Shown: positions 8,699 to 16,722, numbered from the stretch's first letter. The stretch is DNA of 64,000 nucleotides from Pullichristensenella sp002068815 (GCA_040772885.1 JAXGXF010000002.1:62001-126000); one strand, 5' to 3'. Notes: generated from the sequence alone by a model not told the origin. A program made the numbers and translations.

Positions 8699-10231
8699 AT
8701 GATGGATAGCAGAACGCCGCTGTTTACGGCAAAAGACATTGTGAAATCCTTCTCCGGCACGCAGGCGCTCAAGGGCGTCCACCTCGAGGTCTACCCCGGG
8801 GAGATCGTCGGCCTCGTCGGCGAAAACGGCGCGGGGAAGTCGACGCTTTTGAAGATCATCATCGGCGCCGAGCAGCCGACCTCGGGAAAGATGACGATGC
8901 ACGGCAGGGAATACGCGCCCCGGAACCCGATGGACGCGAACAAAGAGGGCATCGGCATGGTGTTCCAGGAGCAGTCGCTGATCGTGAACCTGAACGTCGC
9001 GCAGAACATCTTCTTCGGGCACGAGAAGGACTTCCGCCGCCACGGGTTCGTCAACTGGAAGCGGATGAACCGCGAGGCGCAGGACGCGCTCGACGACGTC
9101 GAGGTGGTCGGCATACCGCCCAGGAAGAAGGTGTTCGACCTGAACTTCGCGACGCGCCAGATGGTCGAGATCGCGAAGGTCATCCGCGTGACGAAGGGTT
9201 CGGACAGCGAGCACTGCCTGATATTGCTCGACGAGCCGACCTCGGTGCTCAACGAGGGCGAGGTGCTCAACCTCTTCGCGCAGATGCGCAAGCTCACGGC
9301 GAAGGGGCACTCGGTCGTGTTCGTGTCGCACCGCCTCGACGAGGTGCTCGACATCTGCGACCGCATCTACGTCTACAAGGACGGCGAGAGCGTCGGAACG
9401 GTCGACGCAAAGCAGGCGTCCGAAAAGCTGCTCTACGAGATGATGGTCGGCCGCTCGACGACGAGCGAGTACTACCGGCTCGAGAAGCAGAAAAAGCCCG
9501 CGAAGGAGGTCGTGCTCGAGGTCGAGGATTTGGGCGTGCACGGCGTGTTCAAGGGCGTCAATTTTGCGCTCCACAGGGGCGAAATACTCGGGCTCTGCGG
9601 CGTGGTCGGCTCCGGCAAGGAGGAGATCTGCTCGGTGCTTTGCGGGGACATCAACCAGACCCGCGGCGCGATCAAGCTCCGGGGCAAGGAGGTCCGCTTC
9701 CGCTCGCCCGAGCACGCGCTCCGGAGCGGCATCTTGATGATCCCGAAGGAGAGGCACTACGAGGGCATCGTCGCGATGCTGTCGGTCGAGAACAACACCG
9801 CGCTCTCAAACCTCCGGAAGCTCTCGAAGCTCGGCTACATCCCGATGAAGAAGGTCGCGAAGCAGGCCGACCAGTGGATCGGCCGGCTTCGGATCAAGAC
9901 GAGCGGCCGGAAGGCGCTGCTCATGTCGCTCTCGGGCGGCAACCAGCAGAAGGTCGTGTTCTCCCGCGCGCTCGCGAGCAAGAGCGACGTGCTGATCCTG
10001 AACCACCCGACCCGCGGCGTCGACGTCGGCGCGCGCGAGGAGATCTACGACATCATCCGCGACCTCGTGGCCGACGGGAAATCCGTGATCTTGCTCGGGG
10101 ACACGCTCGACGAGTGCATCGGCATGTCCACGCGCGTCATCGTGCTGAAGGACGGCCTGATGACGGGCGAATTCGAAGCGGGCGTCGAGAACAAGCCCAG
10201 CCAGGTTGACGTCGTCAGCCTGATGATGTGA
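8699..10231 (+). CDS. Sugar ABC transporter double ATP-binding protein (RbsA/MglA family)
   Basis: A 510-residue tandem ATPase. The first half has Walker A GENGAGKST (about residue 40), Walker B with LLDEPTS, and a weak signature region (LNFATRQMVEIAK). The second half has the degenerate P-loop GVVGSGKEE typical of this family and an intact LSGGNQQKVV signature. Its Walker B reads LILNHPTRGVD, where relatives have LLLDEPTRGVD, so the Asp and the catalytic Glu are both replaced (checked in the nucleotides near 9995-10020). The consensus first site should still hydrolyse ATP. GGGGAGG lies five bases before the ATG. It sits between two permease genes. Confidence 0.92.
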   Translation: MMDSRTPLFTAKDIVKSFSGTQALKGVHLEVYPGEIVGLVGENGAGKSTLLKIIIGAEQPTSGKMTMHGREYAPRNPMDANKEGIGMVFQEQSLIVNLNVAQNIFFGHEKDFRRHGFVNWKRMNREAQDALDDVEVVGIPPRKKVFDLNFATRQMVEIAKVIRVTKGSDSEHCLILLDEPTSVLNEGEVLNLFAQMRKLTAKGHSVVFVSHRLDEVLDICDRIYVYKDGESVGTVDAKQASEKLLYEMMVGRSTTSEYYRLEKQKKPAKEVVLEVEDLGVHGVFKGVNFALHRGEILGLCGVVGSGKEEICSVLCGDINQTRGAIKLRGKEVRFRSPEHALRSGILMIPKERHYEGIVAMLSVENNTALSNLRKLSKLGYIPMKKVAKQADQWIGRLRIKTSGRKALLMSLSGGNQQKVVFSRALASKSDVLILNHPTRGVDVGAREEIYDIIRDLVADGKSVILLGDTLDECIGMSTRVIVLKDGLMTGEFEAGVENKPSQVDVVSLMM

Positions 10232-10242
10232 GGAGGCAGAGC

Positions 10243-11238
10243 ATGAGCGAAAAAAGGCTTTTCGGGTCGCTTTTCAAGCGGGATCACATCGTTCGGTACA
10301 TCAGCTTCTCCACGATCATCATACTCGTCACGGCGTTTCAGAGCATGCAGGGCAACTTCCTCGGGAAGAGCAATCTGACGAACCTGCTCAGGGACACGGC
10401 CCCCTTGATGATCATGGCCGTGGGCATGACGTCGGTCCTGATCCTCGGGTCGATCGACCTGTCCGCGGGCGCGATCTGCTCGATCGCGAACGTCGTGTTC
10501 GTCAAAATCCTGAACGACTACGCGGGCGCGCCGAACGCCGGGCAGATGATTCTCCTCGCGTTCGCGCTGGCGATCGCGCTCGGGTTGCTCGCGGGATTCC
10601 TGATGGGCATCGTGCACGTGAAGCTCAAGGTTCCGTCGTTCATCGCGTCGCTCGGCTTCATGTCGGTCTGGCAGTCGGTCGCGTACCTGATCTCGAACCG
10701 GCCCGTGTCGGTTCCCAAGGCGATGTGGGTCGCCGTCGACTGGTTCAAGATCTCCTGGGGCGTGTTCGGCCTGCCGCTGATCATCGCCGCCGCGATCGCG
10801 GTCATTCTCTACATGCTGCAGACGCGCATGGCGTTCGGCCGCGCGCTGTTCGCGATCGGCGGAAACGAGCGCGCCGCGCGCATCGCCGGAATCGGCGTCG
10901 ACCGCACGAAGATCCTCACGTTCACGGTCAACGGCGCGTGCGCGGCGCTGGGCGGGCTGTTCCTCGCCGCGAAGGCGCGCTCCGGCTCCCCCACCGTCGG
11001 CGCGGACTTCACGGTGTTGATCGTCGCCTCGTGCGCGCTCGGCGGCACGGCGCTCTCCGGCGGCAAGGGCAGCACGCTCGGCACGATACTCGGCGTGTTT
11101 ACGGTGTCGCTGATTCGCAACGGCATGAACTTCATCGGCGTATCCGCCTATTGGCAGGACGTCGTGTTCGGGCTGTTTTTGCTCGGCGCGATCGCGCTGT
11201 CGGTCGACCGCTCGAAGCGCGGACTGGCGGTCAAATAA
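10243..11238 (+). CDS. Second sugar ABC transporter permease (RbsC family)
   Basis: A 331-residue permease homologous to the one at 7658, with VLILGSIDLSAGAICS, the loop AIGGNERAARIAGIGVDRTK, and ALGGTALSGGKGSTLG. GAGGAGG lies six bases before the ATG at 10243, just after the ATPase stop codon. Two different permeases with one double ATPase are common in Clostridia. It is the last gene of the importer operon. The hairpin that follows has its T tract on the other strand, so it mainly ends the convergent lactonase transcript. Confidence 0.92.
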   Translation: MSEKRLFGSLFKRDHIVRYISFSTIIILVTAFQSMQGNFLGKSNLTNLLRDTAPLMIMAVGMTSVLILGSIDLSAGAICSIANVVFVKILNDYAGAPNAGQMILLAFALAIALGLLAGFLMGIVHVKLKVPSFIASLGFMSVWQSVAYLISNRPVSVPKAMWVAVDWFKISWGVFGLPLIIAAAIAVILYMLQTRMAFGRALFAIGGNERAARIAGIGVDRTKILTFTVNGACAALGGLFLAAKARSGSPTVGADFTVLIVASCALGGTALSGGKGSTLGTILGVFTVSLIRNGMNFIGVSAYWQDVVFGLFLLGAIALSVDRSKRGLAVK

Positions 11239-11244
11239 AAAAAG

Positions 11245-11275
11245 TGCAGCCTCCGTTTTGATAACGGGGGCTGCA
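11245..11275 (-). terminator. Terminator of the lactonase gene (bidirectional stem)
   Basis: A 13-bp stem with one G-T pair (arms 11245-11257 and 11263-11275). On the minus strand it is followed by TTTTTTTATTT. On the plus strand there is no T run, but the stem may also slow the importer transcript. Confidence 0.82.
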
Positions 11276-11287
11276 TTCGTATATTGG

Positions 11288-12280
11288 CTATTCGATGTCC
11301 AGCATCGCCATGGTCGCGGGCATCTCGTGCGCGGTGTTGACCTTCTGGTCGTCTACGACGAGATCGAAGCAGGAGACGATGATCTTGCCGTTCCAGACGC
11401 AGGGCTCGCCGGGCTCGTCGAGCTCGCCGTTGAAGCCGTCGGAATCCGGGCTGACCGCGTAGCGCGTGATCTTGCCCTCCGGCGTCACCTTGCCGATCGC
11501 GTTCGCCGAGAAGTCCGCGACGTAGATGTTGCCGTTTTCGTCGATCGTCATGCCGTCGGTCGTCAGCAGGTTCTCGGGGTCGCAGCACCAGAGCTCGCTC
11601 TTCTCGACGGCCGCGCCGTCCGCGGAGAGGTGGAGCCTGTGCAGACTGCCGTCGCCGAAGTTTCCGATGATGAGCCTGCCCTCGCGGTCGAACACGATGC
11701 CGTCGACCCCGTACTGGCAGAGCGGGTTCTCGGTGATGAAGGTCTCAATGATGTTCGGGTCGGAAAGCGTGTTCGTCACGCGGATGTTCTCGTCGTCAAG
11801 CGCGAAGCGGTAGACGCAGCTCATCAGCTTCCCGCTCTCGGTCCTGACCTTCGAGAGCATCGACTGCGTGACGTACATGTTGTTGCCGCGGATGCGTATG
11901 CCGTTGGGGTGCTCCATGCCGTCGGCTACGACCGTGACCCTCTCGATCACGTCGCCGTTCATCCGGACGCGCAGTATCCGCCCGGTGAACACGAGGTCGG
12001 GGCGGTTCGTCCATCCGGGATTGTCGACGATGTAGAGGTCCCCGTCCGGGCCGAACGCGATGCCCATCGCGCGCGCCTCGCCGGTCGCGGGATTTTTCGG
12101 CACCTCGAACCACTTGCGGATGTTCCGGTCGCGGTCGATCTTGCAGATCACGGACGGCATCGACATGTCCGCAAAGTTCGGGCAGGACAGGATCAGGTTG
12201 CCGTCGCGGTCGATCTCCATCCCGTCCGGCGTGCAGACGAGGTCCTCCGGCAAGAGCATAAAGAGTTTTGACTGGGGCAT
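11288..12280 (-). CDS. SMP-30/gluconolactonase-like beta-propeller protein
   Basis: A 330-residue protein of the SMP-30/gluconolaconase/LRE-like family. Repeated propeller blades are visible: PDGMEIDRDGNLILS, AMGIAFGPDGDLYIVDN, GMEHPNGIRIRGNNMYVTQS, VDGIVFDREGRLIIGNFGDG and TDGMTIDENGNIYVADFSANAIGKV. The family hydrolyses sugar lactones and binds a divalent metal. The residues N (PNG, NNM) and D (VDG, DFS) match the usual metal-site positions. AGGAG eight bases upstream fixes the ATG at 12280. It has its own promoter, is convergent to the importer operon and divergent from the alcohol dehydrogenase. With the dehydrogenases it would convert a lactone from an oxidised sugar to the free acid. 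The exact substrate is unknown. Confidence 0.85.
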   Translation of the reverse strand: MPQSKLFMLLPEDLVCTPDGMEIDRDGNLILSCPNFADMSMPSVICKIDRDRNIRKWFEVPKNPATGEARAMGIAFGPDGDLYIVDNPGWTNRPDLVFTGRILRVRMNGDVIERVTVVADGMEHPNGIRIRGNNMYVTQSMLSKVRTESGKLMSCVYRFALDDENIRVTNTLSDPNIIETFITENPLCQYGVDGIVFDREGRLIIGNFGDGSLHRLHLSADGAAVEKSELWCCDPENLLTTDGMTIDENGNIYVADFSANAIGKVTPEGKITRYAVSPDSDGFNGELDEPGEPCVWNGKIIVSCFDLVVDDQKVNTAHEMPATMAMLDIE

Positions 12281-12382
12281 GGTAGCGTCTCCTCTCATGC
12301 GGTTTGCGGGAGTAGCAAGCTGTACATGCCCTCTGATCCGAAGCGTTGTGCCCCACGGATCGCAAACCGGTTTCTGCCCCTT

Positions 12383-12410
12383 ATTATACCACATTCCGCA
12401 CGCGGAACAA
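12383..12410 (-). promoter_or_regulatory. Promoter of the lactonase gene
   Basis: On the minus strand TTGTTC, a 16-base spacer and TATAAT with extended -10 (TGGTATAAT), about 100 bases upstream of the start codon. Confidence 0.65.
12394..12407. promoter_or_regulatory. Perfect 14-bp palindrome inside the lactonase promoter
   Basis: TTCCGC, two bases, GCGGAA lies between the -35 and -10 of the lactonase promoter. This is a good position for a repressor. It differs from the GntR-type sites at 6319 and 15587, so a different regulator may bind. Confidence 0.4.
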
Positions 12411-12484
12411 GGGGGTTTGCCAAAATCATTTCCTATGATAATTCAAAAAAACTGTCCATCCCTATCGACGCGGCGGGGCGGGTG

Positions 12485-12493
12485 TGGTATAAT
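12485..12493 (+). promoter_or_regulatory. Extended -10 promoter of the first alcohol dehydrogenase
   Basis: TGGTATAAT, 42 bases before the ATG. No good -35 hexamer is visible, as expected for extended -10 promoters. Confidence 0.6.
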
Positions 12494-12534
12494 GGCCCTA
12501 TGAACGCCCACACACTTGGAAGGAGAGCCGTTTT

Positions 12535-13560
12535 ATGCGCAAACAGATCATGACCGCCCCCAAGACCATCGCCTTTGTGGACGCGCCGATCCCGGAGATT
12601 TCCGACGATCAGGTGCTTCTCCGCATCGAAAAAATCGGCGTCTGCGGTTCGGATATCCACGTCTACCACGGCCAGCATCCGTTCACGAAGTACCCCGTCA
12701 CGCAGGGGCACGAGTGCTCGGGCTACGTCGAGAAGGTCGGCAAAAACGTGACCCATGTGAAGCCCGGCGACAAGGTCGCGATCGAGCCGCAGGAGGTCTG
12801 CGGCGAGTGCCGGCCCTGCCGCGACGGAAAGTACAACCTGTGCGAGAAGCTGAAGGTCATGGGCTTCCAGTGCTTAGGCACCGGCGCGGAGTACTTCGCC
12901 TGCGACAAGATTCGCGCGACGAAGCTCCCGGACGACTTCTCGATGGACGACGGCTGCATGCTCGAGCCGCTCGCGGTCGCGGTACACGCCGTCGGGCAGG
13001 CGGGCGACGTCTCCGGCAAGGACATCGTCGTCATCGGCGCGGGCCCGATCGGAAACCTCGTCGCGCAGGTCGCGAAGGGGCTGGGCGCCCGGCGCGTGAT
13101 GGTCACCGACGTCAGCGATCTCCGGCTCCAGCTCGCGAAGGAGTGCGGCGCGGACTTCGCCGTCAACACGCGCGGGCGCGACTTCACCGAGGCGATCGTT
13201 TCGGCGTTCGGCCCCGACCGCGCGGACATCATCTACGACTGCGCCGGCAACAACACGACGATCAACCAGGCGATCTACGCGGCGCGCAAGGGCTCGACGA
13301 TATTGCTCGTGGCCGTGTTCGCCGGCATGGCGGCGGTCGACCTCGCCGTGCTCAACGACAAGGAGCTCAACCTCAACACGACGATGATGTTTCGGCACGA
13401 GCACTTCCAGAAGGGGATCGAGCTCGTCGCCGAGGGAAAGGTCCGCCTCAAGCCGCTCCAGTCGATCCACTTCCCGTTCGAACAGTGGGCGGACGCGTAC
13501 CGCTACATCGACGACCACCGCGAGACGACGATGAAGGTCATCATCGACGTGCAGAAGTAG
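12535..13560 (+). CDS. Zinc-dependent alcohol dehydrogenase (sorbitol/xylitol dehydrogenase-like)
   Basis: A 341-residue medium-chain dehydrogenase. It shows catalytic zinc ligands in GVCGSDIH and GHECSG (about residues 35-65), the structural zinc lobe CGECRPCRDGKYNLC (about 92-106), the nucleotide motif GAGPIGNL (about 165-172), and the acidic D after the second beta strand (VTDVSD), which favours NAD(H). GGAAGGAG lies nine bases before the ATG. It resembles polyol dehydrogenases, so it probably oxidises a secondary alcohol of the imported compound or of its derivative. It stands in its own transcription unit with a terminator after it. Confidence 0.92.
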   Translation: MRKQIMTAPKTIAFVDAPIPEISDDQVLLRIEKIGVCGSDIHVYHGQHPFTKYPVTQGHECSGYVEKVGKNVTHVKPGDKVAIEPQEVCGECRPCRDGKYNLCEKLKVMGFQCLGTGAEYFACDKIRATKLPDDFSMDDGCMLEPLAVAVHAVGQAGDVSGKDIVVIGAGPIGNLVAQVAKGLGARRVMVTDVSDLRLQLAKECGADFAVNTRGRDFTEAIVSAFGPDRADIIYDCAGNNTTINQAIYAARKGSTILLVAVFAGMAAVDLAVLNDKELNLNTTMMFRHEHFQKGIELVAEGKVRLKPLQSIHFPFEQWADAYRYIDDHRETTMKVIIDVQK

Positions 13561-13573
13561 GGTTCACCCGCAG

Positions 13574-13613
13574 AACCTCCCGTGGCCGCGGCTTTCGGCG
13601 GCGGGAGGTTTTT
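13574..13613 (+). terminator. Terminator after the first alcohol dehydrogenase
   Basis: Outer stem AACCTCCCG/CGGGAGGTT (9 bp) with an inner GCCG/CGGC, followed by TTT. Confidence 0.75.
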
Positions 13614-13637
13614 GATCCCGAAATCCCACGCGCCGTC

Positions 13638-13666
13638 TTGCTTTCATCGGTATGTAGTGATATAAT
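13638..13666 (+). promoter_or_regulatory. Promoter of the second alcohol dehydrogenase
   Basis: TTGCTT, 17-base spacer and TATAAT with extended -10 (TGATATAAT). An inverted repeat TGTAGT/ACTACA (13653-13658 and 13676-13681) brackets the -10 and could be an operator. Confidence 0.7.
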
Positions 13667-13705
13667 GATATTCAGACTACAACGAATAAGGGAGGGCTTC
13701 AAGTC

Positions 13706-14737
13706 GTGAAGACGCTGATCGTCGAAAAGGACGGCGCGCTTGCCGTCAAAGAGGTGTCCATGCCCCCGTTCAACGAGTGCCAGGCGCTGGTGAAGACGCT
13801 CAGCTGCGGCGTCTGCAACGGCACCGACGCGAAGCTGATCCACCGCGCCTTCAAGAACTTCGGCCCCGAAAAGTACCCGCTGATGTTGGGCCACGAGGCC
13901 GTCGGGCAGGTCGTCGAGATCGGCGCGCGCGTGACGACGTTCAAGGTCGGGGACATCGTGCTTCTGCCGTTTGCGGGGCCGATCGACGGCTATGAGTGCG
14001 GCTGGGGCGCGTTCAGCGAGTACGGCGTCGTGTGCGATCCGGCCGCGTGGGACCCGGTCAAGTACGGCCCGACGCCCGAGTGCGCGTTCGGCCAGACCGT
14101 GCTCCCGCCGGACATCGACCCGGTCGACGCCTCGATGATCATCACGCTGCGCGAGGTGCTCTCCTCGATCAAACGCTTCGGCATCGGCGCGAACGACCCG
14201 ATCGCGGTGTTCGGCTGCGGCCCGGTCGGACTGACCTTCGTCAGGTTCCTGAGCCTGCTCGGGGCGCACCCGATCATCGCGCTCGACATCGTTGAGGAGA
14301 AGCTCGCGCTCGCGAAGTCGCTCGGCGCGGACCACGCGTTCAACAGCAAAGACCCCGAGTACGCGAAGCGCGTCCGCGAAATCTGCCCCGAGGGCGTCAA
14401 ATTCGTGCTCGACGCGGTCGGCGTGTCGGCGATCATCAACATGGCGATGCCGCTCTTGTACGATCAGGGAAAGATCTGCTGTTACGGCATCTCCCCGAAC
14501 CTGTCCGCCGAGATCGACTGGTCGCAGGCTCCGTACAACTGGCAGCTGCAGTTCCAGCAGTTCCCGTCGAAGGTCGAGGAGGGCGCCGCGCACAATCAGG
14601 TCATGAACTGGCTGAAGGCCGGCGTGATCGACCTCAAGGACTACATCTCGGACTACTTCGATTTCAAAGACATCTTGCTCGCGTTCGAGAAGCTCGAGAA
14701 GCGCCAGATCGCGAAGAAGTGCATCATACGCTATTGA
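13706..14737 (+). CDS. Zinc-type alcohol dehydrogenase lacking the structural-zinc lobe
   Basis: A 343-residue medium-chain dehydrogenase with a catalytic-site Cys in GVCNGTD (about residue 37), GHEAVG (about 62) and nucleotide motif GCGPVG (about 173), followed by the acidic ALDIVEEK. Unlike the preceding paralogue it has no four-Cys structural zinc loop: the corresponding region reads PFAGPIDGYECGWGAFSEYG. The start is GTG, with AGGGAGG ten bases upstream. The family oxidises polyols, threonine or sugar alcohols; the substrate here is unknown. It is convergent with the GntR gene. Confidence 0.9.
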   Translation: MKTLIVEKDGALAVKEVSMPPFNECQALVKTLSCGVCNGTDAKLIHRAFKNFGPEKYPLMLGHEAVGQVVEIGARVTTFKVGDIVLLPFAGPIDGYECGWGAFSEYGVVCDPAAWDPVKYGPTPECAFGQTVLPPDIDPVDASMIITLREVLSSIKRFGIGANDPIAVFGCGPVGLTFVRFLSLLGAHPIIALDIVEEKLALAKSLGADHAFNSKDPEYAKRVREICPEGVKFVLDAVGVSAIINMAMPLLYDQGKICCYGISPNLSAEIDWSQAPYNWQLQFQQFPSKVEEGAAHNQVMNWLKAGVIDLKDYISDYFDFKDILLAFEKLEKRQIAKKCIIRY

Positions 14738-14753
14738 TTTCCGGCATCAGAAG

Positions 14754-14779
14754 GCCCCTGCTTCTCGCGAGGCAGGGGC
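14754..14779. terminator. Convergent hairpin between alcohol dehydrogenase and GntR genes
   Basis: Stem GCCCCTGC/GCAGGGGC with the inner palindrome CTCGCGAG, in the 57-base gap between two convergent stop codons. There is no clear T run on either side, so termination strength is uncertain. Confidence 0.5.
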
Positions 14780-14794
14780 TCTCCCGTATGTATT

Positions 14795-15553
14795 CTACTT
14801 GAACCCGGTATCGATCAAAAGGTCCACCTCGAAGCGGTTCCGGTCCCCGCGGTAGCGCGCGATCGAATACTCGATCGGCTCGTCCATGCGGTTGTAGCCG
14901 ATCGTCGTCGAGAGCTGGATCGGCTTGCCGCGGCGGACGTTCAGCATCTCGGCGTCCTCGGCGTTCGCGCTGACCGCCTCGAGCACGCGCGTCACGCGGT
15001 AGATTCGCGTCTTGTCGCTCGTCGAGAGTACGTTGTAGAGCGATTCCTTCGAAAAATCGTGCGACAGCAAAAACGCGCACTCCGGGTACGGGAGATACGT
15101 CTCGACCGTCACGATCGGGTCGTCGTCCGCGAAGCGCCGGCGGTGCAGGTGCACATATTGCTTGTTGAGCGGCGTCTCAAAGCTGTTCCGGACGCGCTCC
15201 GGCATCTCGGCGATCTCGAGCGCCAGAAGTTCGGTGCTCGGCTTGCAGCCCGTCCGCGCGATCTGCTCGTTGAAGGTCTCGAGATGCTTGATGAAATCCT
15301 GCTTGATCTTGAGCCGGGCGACAAAGGTCCCCTTGCTCTTGATGCGGTACAGCCAGCCCTCCTGCACCATCTCCGTGATCGCCTGCCTAACCGTCGTGCG
15401 GCTGATCAGGAACATCTCGGAGAGCTCCTTCTCCGTCGGGATCATGCTGTTGACGGGGTACTTTCCGCTCTTGATCGCGTCGATCAGGCGGCACTTCAGC
15501 TGAAAATACAGCGGAATCGGAACGGATTTGTCCAGGCGCTTGTTGTCCAGCAT
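14795..15553 (-). CDS. GntR family transcriptional regulator with UTRA domain (HutC subfamily)
   Basis: A 252-residue regulator. An N-terminal winged helix (about residues 8-75) contains PIPLYFQLK, IPTEKELSEMFLISRTTVRQAI and GWLYRIKSKGTFVA, classic GntR/HutC features. The rest is a UTRA ligand-binding domain, including VTVETYLPYPECAFLL and the C-terminal EPIEYSIARYRGDRNRFEVDLL. The start at 15553 is preferred over an ATG at 15586 because AGAGGG lies seven bases upstream of it. A palindrome overlapping its own promoter also occurs at the importer promoter. It is therefore the likely repressor of this sugar cluster, released by a sugar or sugar phosphate. Confidence 0.92.
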   Translation of the reverse strand: MLDNKRLDKSVPIPLYFQLKCRLIDAIKSGKYPVNSMIPTEKELSEMFLISRTTVRQAITEMVQEGWLYRIKSKGTFVARLKIKQDFIKHLETFNEQIARTGCKPSTELLALEIAEMPERVRNSFETPLNKQYVHLHRRRFADDDPIVTVETYLPYPECAFLLSHDFSKESLYNVLSTSDKTRIYRVTRVLEAVSANAEDAEMLNVRRGKPIQLSTTIGYNRMDEPIEYSIARYRGDRNRFEVDLLIDTGFK

Positions 15554-15586
15554 GCGCGCACCCTCTTCACTGTCGTATAGAAGCAT

Positions 15587-15603
15587 AATGTCGTATTGTC
15601 ATT
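15587..15603. promoter_or_regulatory. Candidate autoregulatory GntR operator
   Basis: AATGTC, five bases, GTCATT: an imperfect palindrome (one arm mismatch) overlapping the -10 and start region of the gntR promoter. It matches the layout of the site at 6319-6335. Confidence 0.5.
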
Positions 15604-15628
15604 ATATCATATTTTCGGAAATATGCAA
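15601..15628 (-). promoter_or_regulatory. Promoter of the GntR regulator gene
   Basis: On the minus strand TTGCAT, a 16-base spacer and TATAAT (TGATATAAT, extended -10). Confidence 0.65.
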
Positions 15629-15783
15629 TACCTTACGCATAAGAACCGAAACATATATGGCAGATTCATTAAAAGAATCGCGGAGTTCAGGGAATGGAAA
15701 GGAAATTCACCTAAAACGGGCGATTTCAGGCGAGTTGTGGATGGAGAACCGCATCGGGAATGAGCACTCTGGGGAAACGGCCG
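15629..15783. other. Low-GC intergenic stretch with no recognisable gene
   Basis: Beyond the gntR promoter the sequence is clearly less GC-rich than its surroundings. No ORF with a credible ribosome site, repeat, or RNA motif was found here. Confidence 0.5.
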
Positions 15784-15894
15784 TTATTTCACCTCAAGGC
15801 GCTTCAGTTGCGCATTATATGGATCGTTGCTCTTTTGCCAGTTCCCGACAGCACAGTCGCCGCCATGGAAGACCATGATACACTTTATTGGCAT
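15784..15894 (-). CDS. Possible small protein or gene remnant
   Basis: A 36-codon frame starting MPIKCIMVFHGGDCAVGNWQ, with AGAAGG seven bases before the ATG, 26 bases after the alpha/beta hydrolase stop on the same strand. I do not recognise it. It may be a small downstream cistron or a fragment of a larger protein within the low-GC patch. Codon use is unlike the GC-rich neighbours but like the hydrolase. Confidence 0.3.
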   Translation of the reverse strand: MPIKCIMVFHGGDCAVGNWQKSNDPYNAQLKRLEVK

Positions 15895-15920
15895 CGCCAA
15901 ACCTTCTTGTTCAATTCGGT

Positions 15921-16643
15921 TCAGTCCTCTAGATGTGCAAATCTCCCCAGGCAATGCTTCAGTTCGCCCGCATGGGTCAGCCACAGGTAGTGGGGAGCAC
16001 CTTCGATGATTTCAAGCTTCGAGTTTCGCATTAAATGCGCGATTTGCATGGCAGGCCAATTTGGACGGACATCCCGCCCGGCGCAAACAAACAGAGAGGG
16101 GATATCCAAGTCTGCAATCCTCCGGTACAACATGGGATCTTGAATGTACACCCGATAATCAGCATTTCCTGCCCGGTTGACGTCGGCATTGAATGAATAT
16201 GTCATTACGGGCAGTGGTTCCCCCTGTGCTTCAAGGTTCGTATGATACACCTCATCCCATTCTTGATTGTGCTGGACGCCGTTTCCGGCGAGATAGAGAA
16301 GCGCGCTGGATCGCTTCGGATATGCTAATACATAGAAGAGCGCCAGATTCGCGCCCCAAGAATGGCCACCGACCGTCCAGGCCTCGATGTTAAGCGCCTC
16401 ACGGACGCGCTCCATGTCGTTGATCGCAGTCTTAATGTCATAGAGTCCGTCTTTGATCGAGCGTCCACATCCGCGCTGTTCGAACCGTATCACGCGAAGC
16501 CGGTCATCAATCATTCGCGCCACCGGTTCCATGTAGTCGCAACAGCCTGGACCACCGCTGCACAAGATACATACAGGCGCTTCACGCGGTCCTGTATCCG
16601 CGACCCACAGTTCCACAGCCCCATTTCGAATTAAATACTCCAA
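15921..16643 (-). CDS. Alpha/beta hydrolase (proline iminopeptidase-like)
   Basis: A 240-residue alpha/beta-fold hydrolase. LCSGGPGCCDYMEP is the HGGPG-type oxyanion motif of the prolyl-iminopeptidase group, with Ser in place of His. FEQRGCGRS follows, then the nucleophile elbow GGHSWGA (Ser near residue 91), a late Asp (CAGRDVRPNWP) and the catalytic His (GAPHYLWLTH). The chosen start is a TTG with GGAGGTG six bases upstream; longer frames upstream run into the ssrA gene and are not credible. GC content is about 53% in lines counted by eye, well below the flanks. It lies just downstream of the ssrA 3' end, which suggests possible acquisition. The substrate is unknown. Confidence 0.82.
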   Translation of the reverse strand: MEYLIRNGAVELWVADTGPREAPVCILCSGGPGCCDYMEPVARMIDDRLRVIRFEQRGCGRSIKDGLYDIKTAINDMERVREALNIEAWTVGGHSWGANLALFYVLAYPKRSSALLYLAGNGVQHNQEWDEVYHTNLEAQGEPLPVMTYSFNADVNRAGNADYRVYIQDPMLYRRIADLDIPSLFVCAGRDVRPNWPAMQIAHLMRNSKLEIIEGAPHYLWLTHAGELKHCLGRFAHLED

Positions 16644-16696
16644 CGTTTCACCTCCACAAGATATAATAGATTCGACTTTTTCGAGCGAAAGAAATA

Positions 16697-16722
16697 GGAC
16701 CCGAACCAACCGGTTCGAGTCC
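16697..16722 (-). terminator. Terminator of ssrA
   Basis: An 11-bp stem with one G-T pair (GGACTCGAACC/GGTTCGGGTCC, 4-base loop), then TATTTCTTTC on the minus strand, nine bases after the ssrA CCA end. Confidence 0.75.

Noticed and set aside
6371..9757. A 1128-codon open frame on the minus strand opposite the importer genes
   Set aside because: It is antisense to well-conserved transporter genes, has an Arg/Asp/His-rich composition with no domain, and arises from GC-rich codon bias in the real frames.
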